A stretch of DNA of 64,000 nt, taken from contig NZ_WUPT01000002.1 of NCBI RefSeq assembly GCF_009830125.1, positions 1,026,001 to 1,090,000 on the forward strand, read 5' to 3'. This DNA is from Kangsaoukella pontilimi (GTDB lineage: Bacteria; Pseudomonadota; Alphaproteobacteria; Rhodobacterales; Rhodobacteraceae). Position numbers and translations under genes: made by a program. Positions 26,526 through 35,154 of this stretch are shown one piece after another; position 1 is the stretch's first letter; each line of letters starts with the position of its first letter. The notes under the pieces were generated by a model that saw only the letters and a program-made list of their open reading frames with translations, had not been told where the DNA came from and searched no databases.

Positions 26526-26592
26526 TCGCGAGATCGGCGGGCTTTGCGCGCGTTTCGAGCCGTTGATGTCCGAGGTCGGGGCAGTGTTCTGA
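26526..26592 (+). pseudogene. Decayed 3' fragment of the ABM gene
   Basis: In one frame this segment reads DREIGGLCARFEPLMSEVGAVF, against NREIAELCSRFEPVMYEVGAVF at the end of the gene at 25649. The DNA match continues past the stop (CTGACGTGGTTCCCGGCGCGG here, CTGAGCTGGTCCCCCGCGAGG there). The upstream half of the gene is gone or unrecognisable, so this is a remnant of a local duplication that surrounded the gene at 26068. Confidence 0.7.
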
Positions 26593-26697
26593 CGTGGTTC
26601 CCGGCGCGGTTTCTTTGGGGCAAGGCGATCTTTCCAAGTGTGCCGGACGTGCTGTGGATGCCGCTTGAGCGGTTAGGGCAGGGCGTTAGAATGGCGC

Positions 26698-27180
26698 ATG
26701 ATTTGGTTTATCGCCTTTGGTTTATCCGCACTGACCGTCTGGGCGCTCTTTCGCGCCTTCCGGCGGTCGAAGAAAAACTGGATCGTCGTCGACGGCTCGA
26801 ATGTCCTCTACTGGCACAATGAAACGCCGGACCTTCACAGCGTGAAGCAGGTTGTCGACATCCTTCGCGGCGAGGGTTTTGAACCCCTTCTTTGGTTCGA
26901 CGCGAATGCGGGTTACCTTATAGGTGATCGATACATGGGACCGGCCATTCTGGCGAAAAAGCTGGAGATGCCGACCGCCTCTGTCTTCGTTGCGCCAAAG
27001 GGCACGCCAGCGGACCCGCTATTGCTTGAGCATGCAGTCAAGTTAAAGGCGCGGGTCGTGACGAATGACCGTTACCGCGATTGGGAAGAGACGTTTCCGC
27101 AGATCAGGATGCAGGGGTTCCTCGTTCGGGGCTATATTTCGGCGCATGACATCGGGCTTGAGCTGGGGCCGGAGGCATAG
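26698..27180 (+). CDS. Membrane-anchored NYN/Zc3h12a-like ribonuclease
   Basis: A 160-residue protein with an N-terminal transmembrane helix (MIWFIAFGLSALTVWALF), a basic stretch and then a PIN-like NYN domain: VVDGSNVLYWHNE (catalytic Asp and Asn), ILRGEGFEPLLWFDANAGYL, then LKARVVTNDRYRDWEETFP, the pattern of RNase_Zc3h12a-type domains. Such domains are metal-dependent RNases. The anchor would put the nuclease at the cytoplasmic face of the inner membrane. No partner gene is obvious. Confidence 0.8.
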   Translation: MIWFIAFGLSALTVWALFRAFRRSKKNWIVVDGSNVLYWHNETPDLHSVKQVVDILRGEGFEPLLWFDANAGYLIGDRYMGPAILAKKLEMPTASVFVAPKGTPADPLLLEHAVKLKARVVTNDRYRDWEETFPQIRMQGFLVRGYISAHDIGLELGPEA

Positions 27181-27266
27181 GAAGACAGTTCTGGGTATTT
27201 CAGGCGCGGCGACGGAACCGGGGCAGCGTCAAAGGGTTTACATCGCGATACAGGAGAGATCGGATC

Positions 27267-27539
27267 ATGGAAGGTTTTCTGGATGCATTGGGCGCGGTGA
27301 CGCTGATCGTCCTTGCTGTCATCGGCGCGGCCTCGGGGGTCATCGCCGGGCTGATCGCCGGGCAGCGCATGCCGCTTTACATCCTGCTTGGCATCGCGGG
27401 CGCCGTGGCTCTGCCGTTCATCCTTGCGGCGCTGGGTGTGACCGCGCTCGCGGCGGGTGGTTTGCTGCTTATCGCCTTTGTGGCGCTGATAGGCGCCGTT
27501 ATCGTGCTGGCGATCGGACGGGCGATCATGCGGAAATGA
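27267..27539 (+). CDS. Small glycine-rich hydrophobic membrane protein
   Basis: A 90-residue protein made almost entirely of two or three transmembrane helices rich in Gly and Ala (GAASGVIAGLIAG, LLGIAGAVALPFILAAL, LLLIAFVALIGAVIVL). The length and composition resemble GlsB/YeaQ/YmgE stress-associated proteins, but the family match is not firm. It is 86 bases past the NYN gene. Confidence 0.6.
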   Translation: MEGFLDALGAVTLIVLAVIGAASGVIAGLIAGQRMPLYILLGIAGAVALPFILAALGVTALAAGGLLLIAFVALIGAVIVLAIGRAIMRK

Positions 27540-27689
27540 CAAGACGGGGCGACCATGTGCACGCGGTCTTGGGGCCGCCACATGGTTTCCTCATCTCGCG
27601 CGTAATGTGATGCTTACAAGCGTTCGCTGGCTGGCCCGGCAAGGTAAAGCCGGATCAGCCTGAGAGTTCAGCCAAAAGTGATGACTGCG

Positions 27690-27709
27690 GGCCGCCAGGG
27701 ATGGCGGCC
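27690..27709. terminator. Terminator-like hairpin between convergent genes
   Basis: GGCCGCC (27690-27696) pairs with GGCGGCC (27703-27709) around AGGGAT, in the 177-base gap between the small membrane protein gene and the convergent sorting-signal gene. No long T-tract. Confidence 0.5.
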
Positions 27710-27716
27710 GTGCAGG

Positions 27717-28334
27717 TCAGGCTTTCGCCTTGCGCCGCCGCAGAAGCCCGAGTGCGGCCAGACCGCCGATCAGGAGCGGCATGCCGGCGGGAACCGGAAC
27801 GACGTTCGCTCCACCGTTCGACGGCGGATCGAGGCTCGGACCCGTACCCTCACCGACGCTCGTGATCCCCGTCAGGGTAAACTCGATCGGCTCGCTCATC
27901 GTGTCGATACAGCAGGTGGTGCCGGTGAACATGTACCAGGTGCCGTTGCCGATCACGAGCGGCTGGGTGTAGAGCCAGTTGTCGTAGGTGCCGCCGCCGG
28001 CGTTGGACGGATCGTCCATATATCCGGTCAGCGTGCCGTCGGCGAGCATGTCGTCGCGGTCGGCGTCGTTCAGCGTGCCGTTCCACTGGATCAGCAGCGG
28101 ATCGTACCCGTAGCTGCCCGAGGTGCCGTCGCCCGAGATGGTCAGACCCCCATTGTCCGAGCACAGAATACCCTCATCGCAGGGAAACGTCTGGTCTCCG
28201 TGCCAGTGCTCGTTCCAAAGGGTAACGGTGCCGTTCCCGTTGTCGGTCCAGCCGATGGTGACGGTATGGGACACGGCCGGCGTGGCCATGCATAGCCCTG
28301 CTAACGCCGCAGAAACAAAAGAAAACTTGCGCAT
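27717..28334 (-). CDS. VPLPA/PEP-CTERM-type exported protein
   Basis: A 205-residue protein with signal peptide MRKFSFVSAALAGLCMATPAVS, a beta-rich mature domain with two Cys pairs (PCDEGILC and TCC), and a C-terminal sorting signal VPVPAGMPLLIGGLAALGLLRRRKAKA: the VPxPA motif, one transmembrane helix and a basic tail. This signal is processed by an exosortase-type enzyme in the inner membrane and is tied to exopolysaccharide-producing alphaproteobacteria. No exosortase gene is in the window. Function of the mature domain is unknown. Confidence 0.85.
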   Translation of the reverse strand: MRKFSFVSAALAGLCMATPAVSHTVTIGWTDNGNGTVTLWNEHWHGDQTFPCDEGILCSDNGGLTISGDGTSGSYGYDPLLIQWNGTLNDADRDDMLADGTLTGYMDDPSNAGGGTYDNWLYTQPLVIGNGTWYMFTGTTCCIDTMSEPIEFTLTGITSVGEGTGPSLDPPSNGGANVVPVPAGMPLLIGGLAALGLLRRRKAKA

Positions 28335-28816
28335 AATACGAGATCCCCCTTCCACAAAATTTTAACGCCGGCGAAAAAAGTGCCGGTCTTTCAGTGAGAA
28401 AAGGTTAACAGAATGTGCCGATTCTGGAAACTATTTCTATTTTTTCCACGGATTGGCGCAATTTTTGGAGGGGGGTGGGGGGTGCCGTGGGGCGGGACCG
28501 GTGAGGCGTTTGGAGCGCATTAGGGCGAGTGGGCGATAGTGCGGATGTGAAGGGGCGGGGTGGCCGGACAGGCGCGGTGGCCCGTTCGAGGTCCGAATAG
28601 GCGGGGTCCCGGAGTTAGCCAAGATCGACACGCAGTGTACCTATACCCGCTCCCAGCCCGAGGGGGCGAGAAGCGCCCGCTCTGGGGGTGAGATGGGACC
28701 GTCGCGTCAGTGGCGCGTCGAAAGCTCATTGAACGGTCGGGCGCTGTGCGGTTTTGCTGGGCGACTTTTTTGCATCCAGCGAAGCGCGCCTTGCCACTGA
28801 AATGCTCGGCAACCGA
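28335..28816. other. Intergenic region without a recognisable gene
   Basis: No convincing reading frame or RNA gene was found. 28335-28440 is AT-rich with a CCGGC/GCCGG hairpin (28368-28386) and is probably the promoter region of the sorting-signal gene. 28470-28600 is strongly G-rich on this strand (for example GGAGGGGGGTGGGGGG). The rest is anonymous sequence leading into an AT-rich gene. It could be the scar of an insertion. Confidence 0.5.
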
Positions 28817-29449
28817 CTAGATCGGGTGCTCGTCCAAAAGAGCGAGCGCGCGTTTAAATAGTCCTTCCACTTCAGCGAAGCTTATTGTGCGGGCTGATGT
28901 ATTTGATTGGGCGGCAACGATGCGCTGCGCAAGCAAAACAGTACAACGAATGGCGTTAAGAGTACTTTTGGGATGGATAAGATGAGTGCTGGTCTTGAAG
29001 TGCACAAAGTCATCACGGAGTTCTTTTAGAAAAGCCACCGCCCGGGCTGTTTCGTTCAGATTATCGGTTGGTCCTTTGATCGAAACCCTAAGATCGGCTG
29101 GAAGGCGCATTAATAGTTCTGATAACGAGGCAAGTCGCTCTTCCGGAAAATCTTTATCTTCTAGTATCCACTGTACCCCCTTCGCATCGCACATTGCCTT
29201 TTGCGACTGGAGATCAAAATACTCGCGGATCTGCCGTTCGGTTCTTTTCTCGAAGGCACCCGTGCCATCAGACCGGACTAGCGAGCAAACACAGGCTCCT
29301 TGCAAGGCTAGGACCGCGTGAATCACTGCGCTCTTTAGGAAGAATGGATTGCTTTTTAGGTTTTCCAAGCTGTCGCATAGAATTGTCAATGAGGCTTCGA
29401 AGTCACGGCGCGGATCGAAATAAACGAAACTATCTGATGCCGTATTCAT
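28817..29449 (-). CDS. AT-rich gene of unknown function with HEPN-like RxxxxH motif
   Basis: A 210-residue, mainly helical protein. The segment ELRDDFVHF contains Arg145-x4-His150, the motif form of HEPN ribonucleases (toxins and anti-phage RNases). An earlier helix reads AVIHAVLALQGACVCSL. Base composition and codon use are clearly more AT-rich than uvrB and other neighbours, indicating acquisition by transfer. No antitoxin or nucleotidyltransferase gene lies beside it. HEPN identity is a motif-level inference and not established. Confidence 0.65.
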   Translation of the reverse strand: MNTASDSFVYFDPRRDFEASLTILCDSLENLKSNPFFLKSAVIHAVLALQGACVCSLVRSDGTGAFEKRTERQIREYFDLQSQKAMCDAKGVQWILEDKDFPEERLASLSELLMRLPADLRVSIKGPTDNLNETARAVAFLKELRDDFVHFKTSTHLIHPKSTLNAIRCTVLLAQRIVAAQSNTSARTISFAEVEGLFKRALALLDEHPI

Positions 29450-29458
29450 GCTTTATCA

Positions 29459-31657
<2,199 letters not shown>

Positions 31658-31701
31658 GGGGTGCAGCAGGCTTTGTGTCGGGGCAGGGTTCAGACAGATT
31701 T

Positions 31702-31716
31702 GTTCGCTTTTTGTGC
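31702..31716. promoter_or_regulatory. Candidate SOS (LexA) box upstream of uvrB
   Basis: GTTC GCTTTTT GTGC is one base away from the alphaproteobacterial LexA consensus GTTC-N7-GTTC. It lies 45 bases before the uvrB start codon, where repression would block transcription. The surrounding 31658-31973 gap (316 bases) is otherwise AT-richer promoter sequence with no gene seen. Confidence 0.6.
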
Positions 31717-31973
31717 TTATTCAAGGCAAATGCCGCGGAAAGCTGTTCCGAGGGTCCGATATCCCCAAAATACAACCTAAGCGATAATTTTTATTGCAAA
31801 TGCATCCATTGGGTGAAAATGTATGAGTCTCAGCAGCAGACCGAAGCGCCGGTCGGACCATGTAACCCACCACCCCTCGCTCCCCATGGTCCGGCCGGTG
31901 TCTTTTCGTCACGGGGCTTGCGCCCTTCGCGCTGATCCCCGATAGAAAAGAAAAGCAAAACGGGACCGGACCG

Positions 31974-32285
31974 ATGACCGCTCGCATTTTTCGCCCTGCC
32001 AAATCCGCCATGTCCTCGGGACAGGCGAAGACCCGCGACTGGGTGCTGGAATTCGTCCCCGACAGCGCGCGTGAAGTCGACCCGCTGATGGGCTGGACCT
32101 CGTCCAGCGACACCCAGGCCCAGGTGCGGCTGCGCTTCGCGTCGAAGGAAGCGGCGCTCGATTACGCCAAGGAACATGGGATCGACGCCTCGGTGGTCGA
32201 GCCGAAAACGCGCAAGCCCAATGTCCGTACGCGTGGCTACGGCGAGAATTTCGCCACCGACCGGCGCGGAGCCTGGACCCACTGA
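31974..32285 (+). CDS. NADH dehydrogenase accessory subunit, NDUFS4/ETC complex I type
   Basis: A 103-residue protein: [27 protein letters not shown], then [35 protein letters not shown] and the end [23 protein letters not shown]. These match the ETC_C1_NDUFS4 family, an 18-kDa-like supernumerary complex I subunit conserved between mitochondria and alphaproteobacteria. The start context has a purine-rich stretch AGAAAAGAAAAG before the ATG. The stop overlaps the start region of the GNAT gene. Confidence 0.9.
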   Translation: MTARIFRPAKSAMSSGQAKTRDWVLEFVPDSAREVDPLMGWTSSSDTQAQVRLRFASKEAALDYAKEHGIDASVVEPKTRKPNVRTRGYGENFATDRRGAWTH

Positions 32286-32743
32286 CCCACGCCATTATCG
32301 AGATCAGCCCGACCGACCCGCGCGTCGGGCCGCTCATCCTTGCCCATCTGACATTGATGCGGGCGTCCAGCCCCGCCTGCTCGGTTCACGCGATGGAGGC
32401 CGGCGACCTTGTCGCCTCGGGCGCGCGCTTCTTCGCGGTGATGGACGGTGACGAGGCCGTCGCGATGGGTGCGCTCAAGCGCCTCGCAAGCGGCGGGGGC
32501 GAGGTGAAATCCATGCATGTCCGGGAGGATCGACGGGGCCGTGGCCTTGCCGATCTTGTCCTCGGCCATCTTCTCGACGTGGCAAGGACGAGCGGAATGC
32601 CCCGGCTTTTCCTCGAGACCGGCAGTCAGGATGCTTTCCGCCCGGCGCGCGCATTTTACGCCCGTCATGGCTTCGCGCCGTGCCCGCCGTTCGAAGGGTA
32701 TGCCGAGGATCCGAACAGCGTCTTCATGACCCGCGCGCTTTAG
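32282..32743 (+). CDS. GNAT-family N-acetyltransferase with non-ATG start
   Basis: A GNAT fold: [25 protein letters not shown] is motif A with the acetyl-CoA loop RRGRG, and [21 protein letters not shown] is motif B. The first ATG in frame (32354) is too late, because conserved residues ([16 protein letters not shown]) extend upstream in the same frame. A CTG at 32282, with GGAG 10 bases upstream and overlapping the TGA of the NDUFS4-like gene, is the best start; ATT at 32294 is an alternative. About 153 residues. Convergent 4-base overlap with the TetR gene. Confidence 0.8.
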   Translation: MTHAIIEISPTDPRVGPLILAHLTLMRASSPACSVHAMEAGDLVASGARFFAVMDGDEAVAMGALKRLASGGGEVKSMHVREDRRGRGLADLVLGHLLDVARTSGMPRLFLETGSQDAFRPARAFYARHGFAPCPPFEGYAEDPNSVFMTRAL

Positions 32744-33336
32744 GGCCGGGTCGCGCTTCTCAGAAGAAAGTCGATCTGCTCTTCGATCCGCTCCAGAGGA
32801 ACGCCCGAGATGCGTTTTTCGAGTCCAAGCAGCACGATCCCGTGCACTGAAGAGAACAGCGCCCGCGTCATCAGGTCGATCTCGGTCGCGGGTTTTTCGG
32901 GATACATCTCGGCCAAAGGGGCCGCGATGATCGAAAAGAGCCGGCCAAGCTCGTCCATGTACCAGGCCGGGACGTCCTGCTCGACCGACATCTCAACCTC
33001 GAACAACCCGCGCCAGAGGCGGGGGTTTTCCGCGGCGAAGGCCAGATAGGCCCGCGCCATTGTCACCAGCCGCTCGATGGGCGCGTCTTCGACGACCTTG
33101 GCCACCTCGGCCGAGACATCGGCACCGAGGCGCCGAAAGGTGCGCCCGTTCACCGCAAGGACCAGCCCCGTCATGTCGTCGAAGACATTGTAGATCGCGC
33201 CAAGCGCGCAGCCCGCCTCCGTGGCCAGATCGCGCGCCCTGAGCGCGCCGATGCCATTCTCCGCCACCCGAGCCTCGGCGATGTCGATCAGCCGCTCGCG
33301 CAGTTCCTCGCGCCGTTCCTTCGTCTTCCGTGCCAT
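32740..33336 (-). CDS. TetR/AcrR-family regulator with WHG-type C-terminal domain
   Basis: A 198-residue repressor-type protein. The helix-turn-helix is RLIDIAEARVAENGIGALRARDLATEAGCALGAIYNVFDD, and the ligand domain has NPRLWRGLFEVEM and LVTMARAYLAFAA, as in the WHG-domain group. Target genes are unknown; it is convergent with the GNAT gene and upstream of tRNA-Arg. Confidence 0.88.
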   Translation of the reverse strand: MARKTKERREELRERLIDIAEARVAENGIGALRARDLATEAGCALGAIYNVFDDMTGLVLAVNGRTFRRLGADVSAEVAKVVEDAPIERLVTMARAYLAFAAENPRLWRGLFEVEMSVEQDVPAWYMDELGRLFSIIAAPLAEMYPEKPATEIDLMTRALFSSVHGIVLLGLEKRISGVPLERIEEQIDFLLRSATRP

Positions 33337-33398
33337 CCGATCCCCAAACCTGAACGTCGTTCACGCATAGCGCGACCCGGCAGGCCAGCGCAAGGCGC

Positions 33399-33428
33399 TT
33401 GCCAAGGGCGGCGCGCTTTGCTCATAAG
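33399..33428 (+). promoter_or_regulatory. Candidate promoter of tRNA-Arg
   Basis: TTGCCA (33399-33404) and CATAAG (33423-33428) with an 18-base spacer lie 10 bases before the tRNA. Both hexamers are 4-5 of 6 to sigma70 consensus. Confidence 0.4.
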
Positions 33429-33437
33429 GCGGCGAGC

Positions 33438-33514
33438 GGTCCCGTAGCTCAACTGGATAGAGCAGCTGACTTCTAATCAGCAGGTTCGGGGTTCGAGTCC
33501 TCGCGGGATCGCCA
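33438..33514 (+). tRNA. tRNA-Arg (anticodon TCT)
   Basis: The acceptor stem GGTCCCG pairs with CGGGATC, the anticodon stem GCTGA/TCAGC carries loop CTTCTAA (anticodon TCT), the T arm contains GTTCGAGTC, and CCA is encoded at 33512-33514. It reads AGA arginine codons, which are rare in GC-rich genomes. Such tRNA genes are frequent integration sites, but no integrase or att repeat was seen here. Confidence 0.96.
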
Positions 33515-33542
33515 GTCGCAGCCGGGGACGGGAGGGGACGTG

Positions 33543-33770
33543 ATGAAGAAGGCCTTTGATCTCAGCCATCCGTTCTTTCTGCCCGTCTGGCGGCGGGTGG
33601 TCACGGTGGCGCTCAGTGCGGGTTGGGCGGCGTTCGAGTTCTCGATGGGGAATACCGGATGGGCGGCGATCTTTGCCGCGCTTGCGGCTTACGCTTTCTA
33701 TGGCCTGTTCATCGCCTTCGACGCAGAGGTGGCGCGAAGCCAGAAAAAAGGGCCGGGGCAGAGCGGCTGA
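33543..33770 (+). CDS. Small membrane protein
   Basis: A 75-residue protein with two helices (VTVALSAGWAAFEFS and AAIFAALAAYAFYGLFIAF) after an amphipathic MKKAFDLSHPFFLPVWRR. GGAGGGG precedes the ATG; GTG at 33540 is possible. Family not recognised. Confidence 0.65.
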   Translation: MKKAFDLSHPFFLPVWRRVVTVALSAGWAAFEFSMGNTGWAAIFAALAAYAFYGLFIAFDAEVARSQKKGPGQSG

Positions 33771-33800
33771 GCGCGGGGGGCTTTTCTGTCGCGCCGGCGG

Positions 33801-33841
33801 CATTGCTGCGCTAGCAATGAAGGAACGCCGCATCATGCGGC
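33801..33841. promoter_or_regulatory. Two inverted repeats upstream of the glycosyltransferase operon
   Basis: CATTGCT/AGCAATG (33801-33807 with 33813-33819) and the palindrome GCCGCAT-C-ATGCGGC (33827-33841) lie 79-119 bases before the GT4 start. Either could be a terminator for the preceding small gene or an operator for the surface-glycan operon. Confidence 0.4.
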
Positions 33842-33919
33842 ATCCCAAAGGCCCGGTGAACCGACGCCCGTGTTTAGAGTGACAGGATACGCCCCCTTCG
33901 AACCCGTGGATCGGGTGCG

Positions 33920-35131
33920 GTGAAGATCGTCTTCGTCCATCAGAACTGTCCGGGACAGTTCCGTCACCTGGCGCCGCATCTGGCGCGCGATCCGGCCAAC
34001 GAAGTCCTTTTCATCACGCAGAAAGGCAAGCCCGATATCCCCGGGGTGCGAAAGCTGGAATATGCGCCGCACCGGACCGTTACGACCGGCATTCATCCCT
34101 ATCTCGCGACCACCGAAGGAGCGGTTCTAAACGGGCAGGCCGTTGCCCGGCTGGGCTTTGCGCTGGCCGACAAGGGATTTCGCCCGGACGTCATCATCGG
34201 CAACCCGGGGTGGGGTGAGACGCTGTTCCTCAAGGATGTCTGGCCCGACGTGCCGCTGATCACGCTGGTCGAGTTCTTCTACCGGGGGCGGGGTTCGGAC
34301 GTGGGGTTCGACACCGAATTCGACGGCGGGCGGGATTCGGTTCTGCGCGCGCGGGCGCGCTCGGCGCCGCATCTTCTGGCGATCGAGGCGGCGGATGCGG
34401 CTTATGCCCCGACCGAATGGCAGAAGGCCCAGTTTCCTGCGGCCCATCGGCCGAAGATCCGGGTCATCCACGACGGGATCGACACCGACAGGCTGGTGCC
34501 GGACCCGGCGGCGCGGTTCCTTGTGCCGGGCGGCCCGGAGCTGAGCAAGGCGGACGAGGTGCTGACCTATGTATCCCGCAATCTTGAACCCTATCGCGGG
34601 TTCCATTCCTTCATGCGCGCCTTGCCCCGCGTTCTGGCCGAGCGTCCGCAGGCGCATGTGGTGATCGTGGGGGGCGACGAGGTCAGCTATGGCGGCCGCG
34701 CGCCCGATGGCAAGACATGGCGCGAGGTGCTTCTGGACGAGGTCGGGCCGCTGCCCGAGCGGGTCCATTTCACCGGTCGGATACCTTACTCGGACTATGT
34801 CCGGCTTTTGCAGGTGTCCTCGGTGCATCTCTACCTGACCTATCCCTTCGTCCTCTCGTGGTCGATGCTCGAGGCCATGTCGGCGGGCGCCTTTGTCATC
34901 GGGTCGGCCACGCCGCCCGTCGAGGAAGTGATCGAAGACGGGCGGAACGGCTGGCTTGTTGATTTCTTCGACACCGAGGCCATGGCCGCGCGGATCAGCG
35001 ACGGGCTGGCCCGGCGGGGCGATATGGATGCGCTCCGCGTCGCCGCGCGCGAGACGGTGCTGTCGCGCTACCGACTCTCTGACTGCCTTGAGGCGCAGAT
35101 CGCGCTCATCCGCGAAATCGCCGGACAGTAA
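33920..35131 (+). CDS. Glycosyltransferase, GT4 type (Glyco_trans_4 group)
   Basis: A 403-residue GT-B enzyme. The N-terminus MKIVFVHQNCPGQFRHLAPHLARDP and the mid-region PTEWQKAQFP and VIHDGIDTDRL are typical of the GT4 subgroup with the Glyco_trans_4_3 N-terminal domain. Donor-site motifs are YVSRNLEPYRGFHSFMRALP and FVLSWSMLEAMSAGAFVIGS (the EX7E-like site). The start is GTG at 33920. It begins the surface-glycan/RTX run; donor and acceptor sugars are unknown. Confidence 0.9.
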   Translation: MKIVFVHQNCPGQFRHLAPHLARDPANEVLFITQKGKPDIPGVRKLEYAPHRTVTTGIHPYLATTEGAVLNGQAVARLGFALADKGFRPDVIIGNPGWGETLFLKDVWPDVPLITLVEFFYRGRGSDVGFDTEFDGGRDSVLRARARSAPHLLAIEAADAAYAPTEWQKAQFPAAHRPKIRVIHDGIDTDRLVPDPAARFLVPGGPELSKADEVLTYVSRNLEPYRGFHSFMRALPRVLAERPQAHVVIVGGDEVSYGGRAPDGKTWREVLLDEVGPLPERVHFTGRIPYSDYVRLLQVSSVHLYLTYPFVLSWSMLEAMSAGAFVIGSATPPVEEVIEDGRNGWLVDFFDTEAMAARISDGLARRGDMDALRVAARETVLSRYRLSDCLEAQIALIREIAGQ

Positions 35132-35154
35132 GCTCGCGTTAACCCAACCGTTCG

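Noticed and set aside
31689-31705. A pair of GTTC half-sites at 10-base spacing upstream of uvrB
   Set aside because: The alphaproteobacterial LexA box needs 7 bases between halves; the overlapping GTTC-N7-GTGC fits better and was kept instead.
33438-33514. tRNA-Arg as an integration site for a genomic island covering the glycan cluster
   Set aside because: No integrase gene and no repeat of the tRNA 3' end were seen downstream; composition of the following genes matches the rest of the window.
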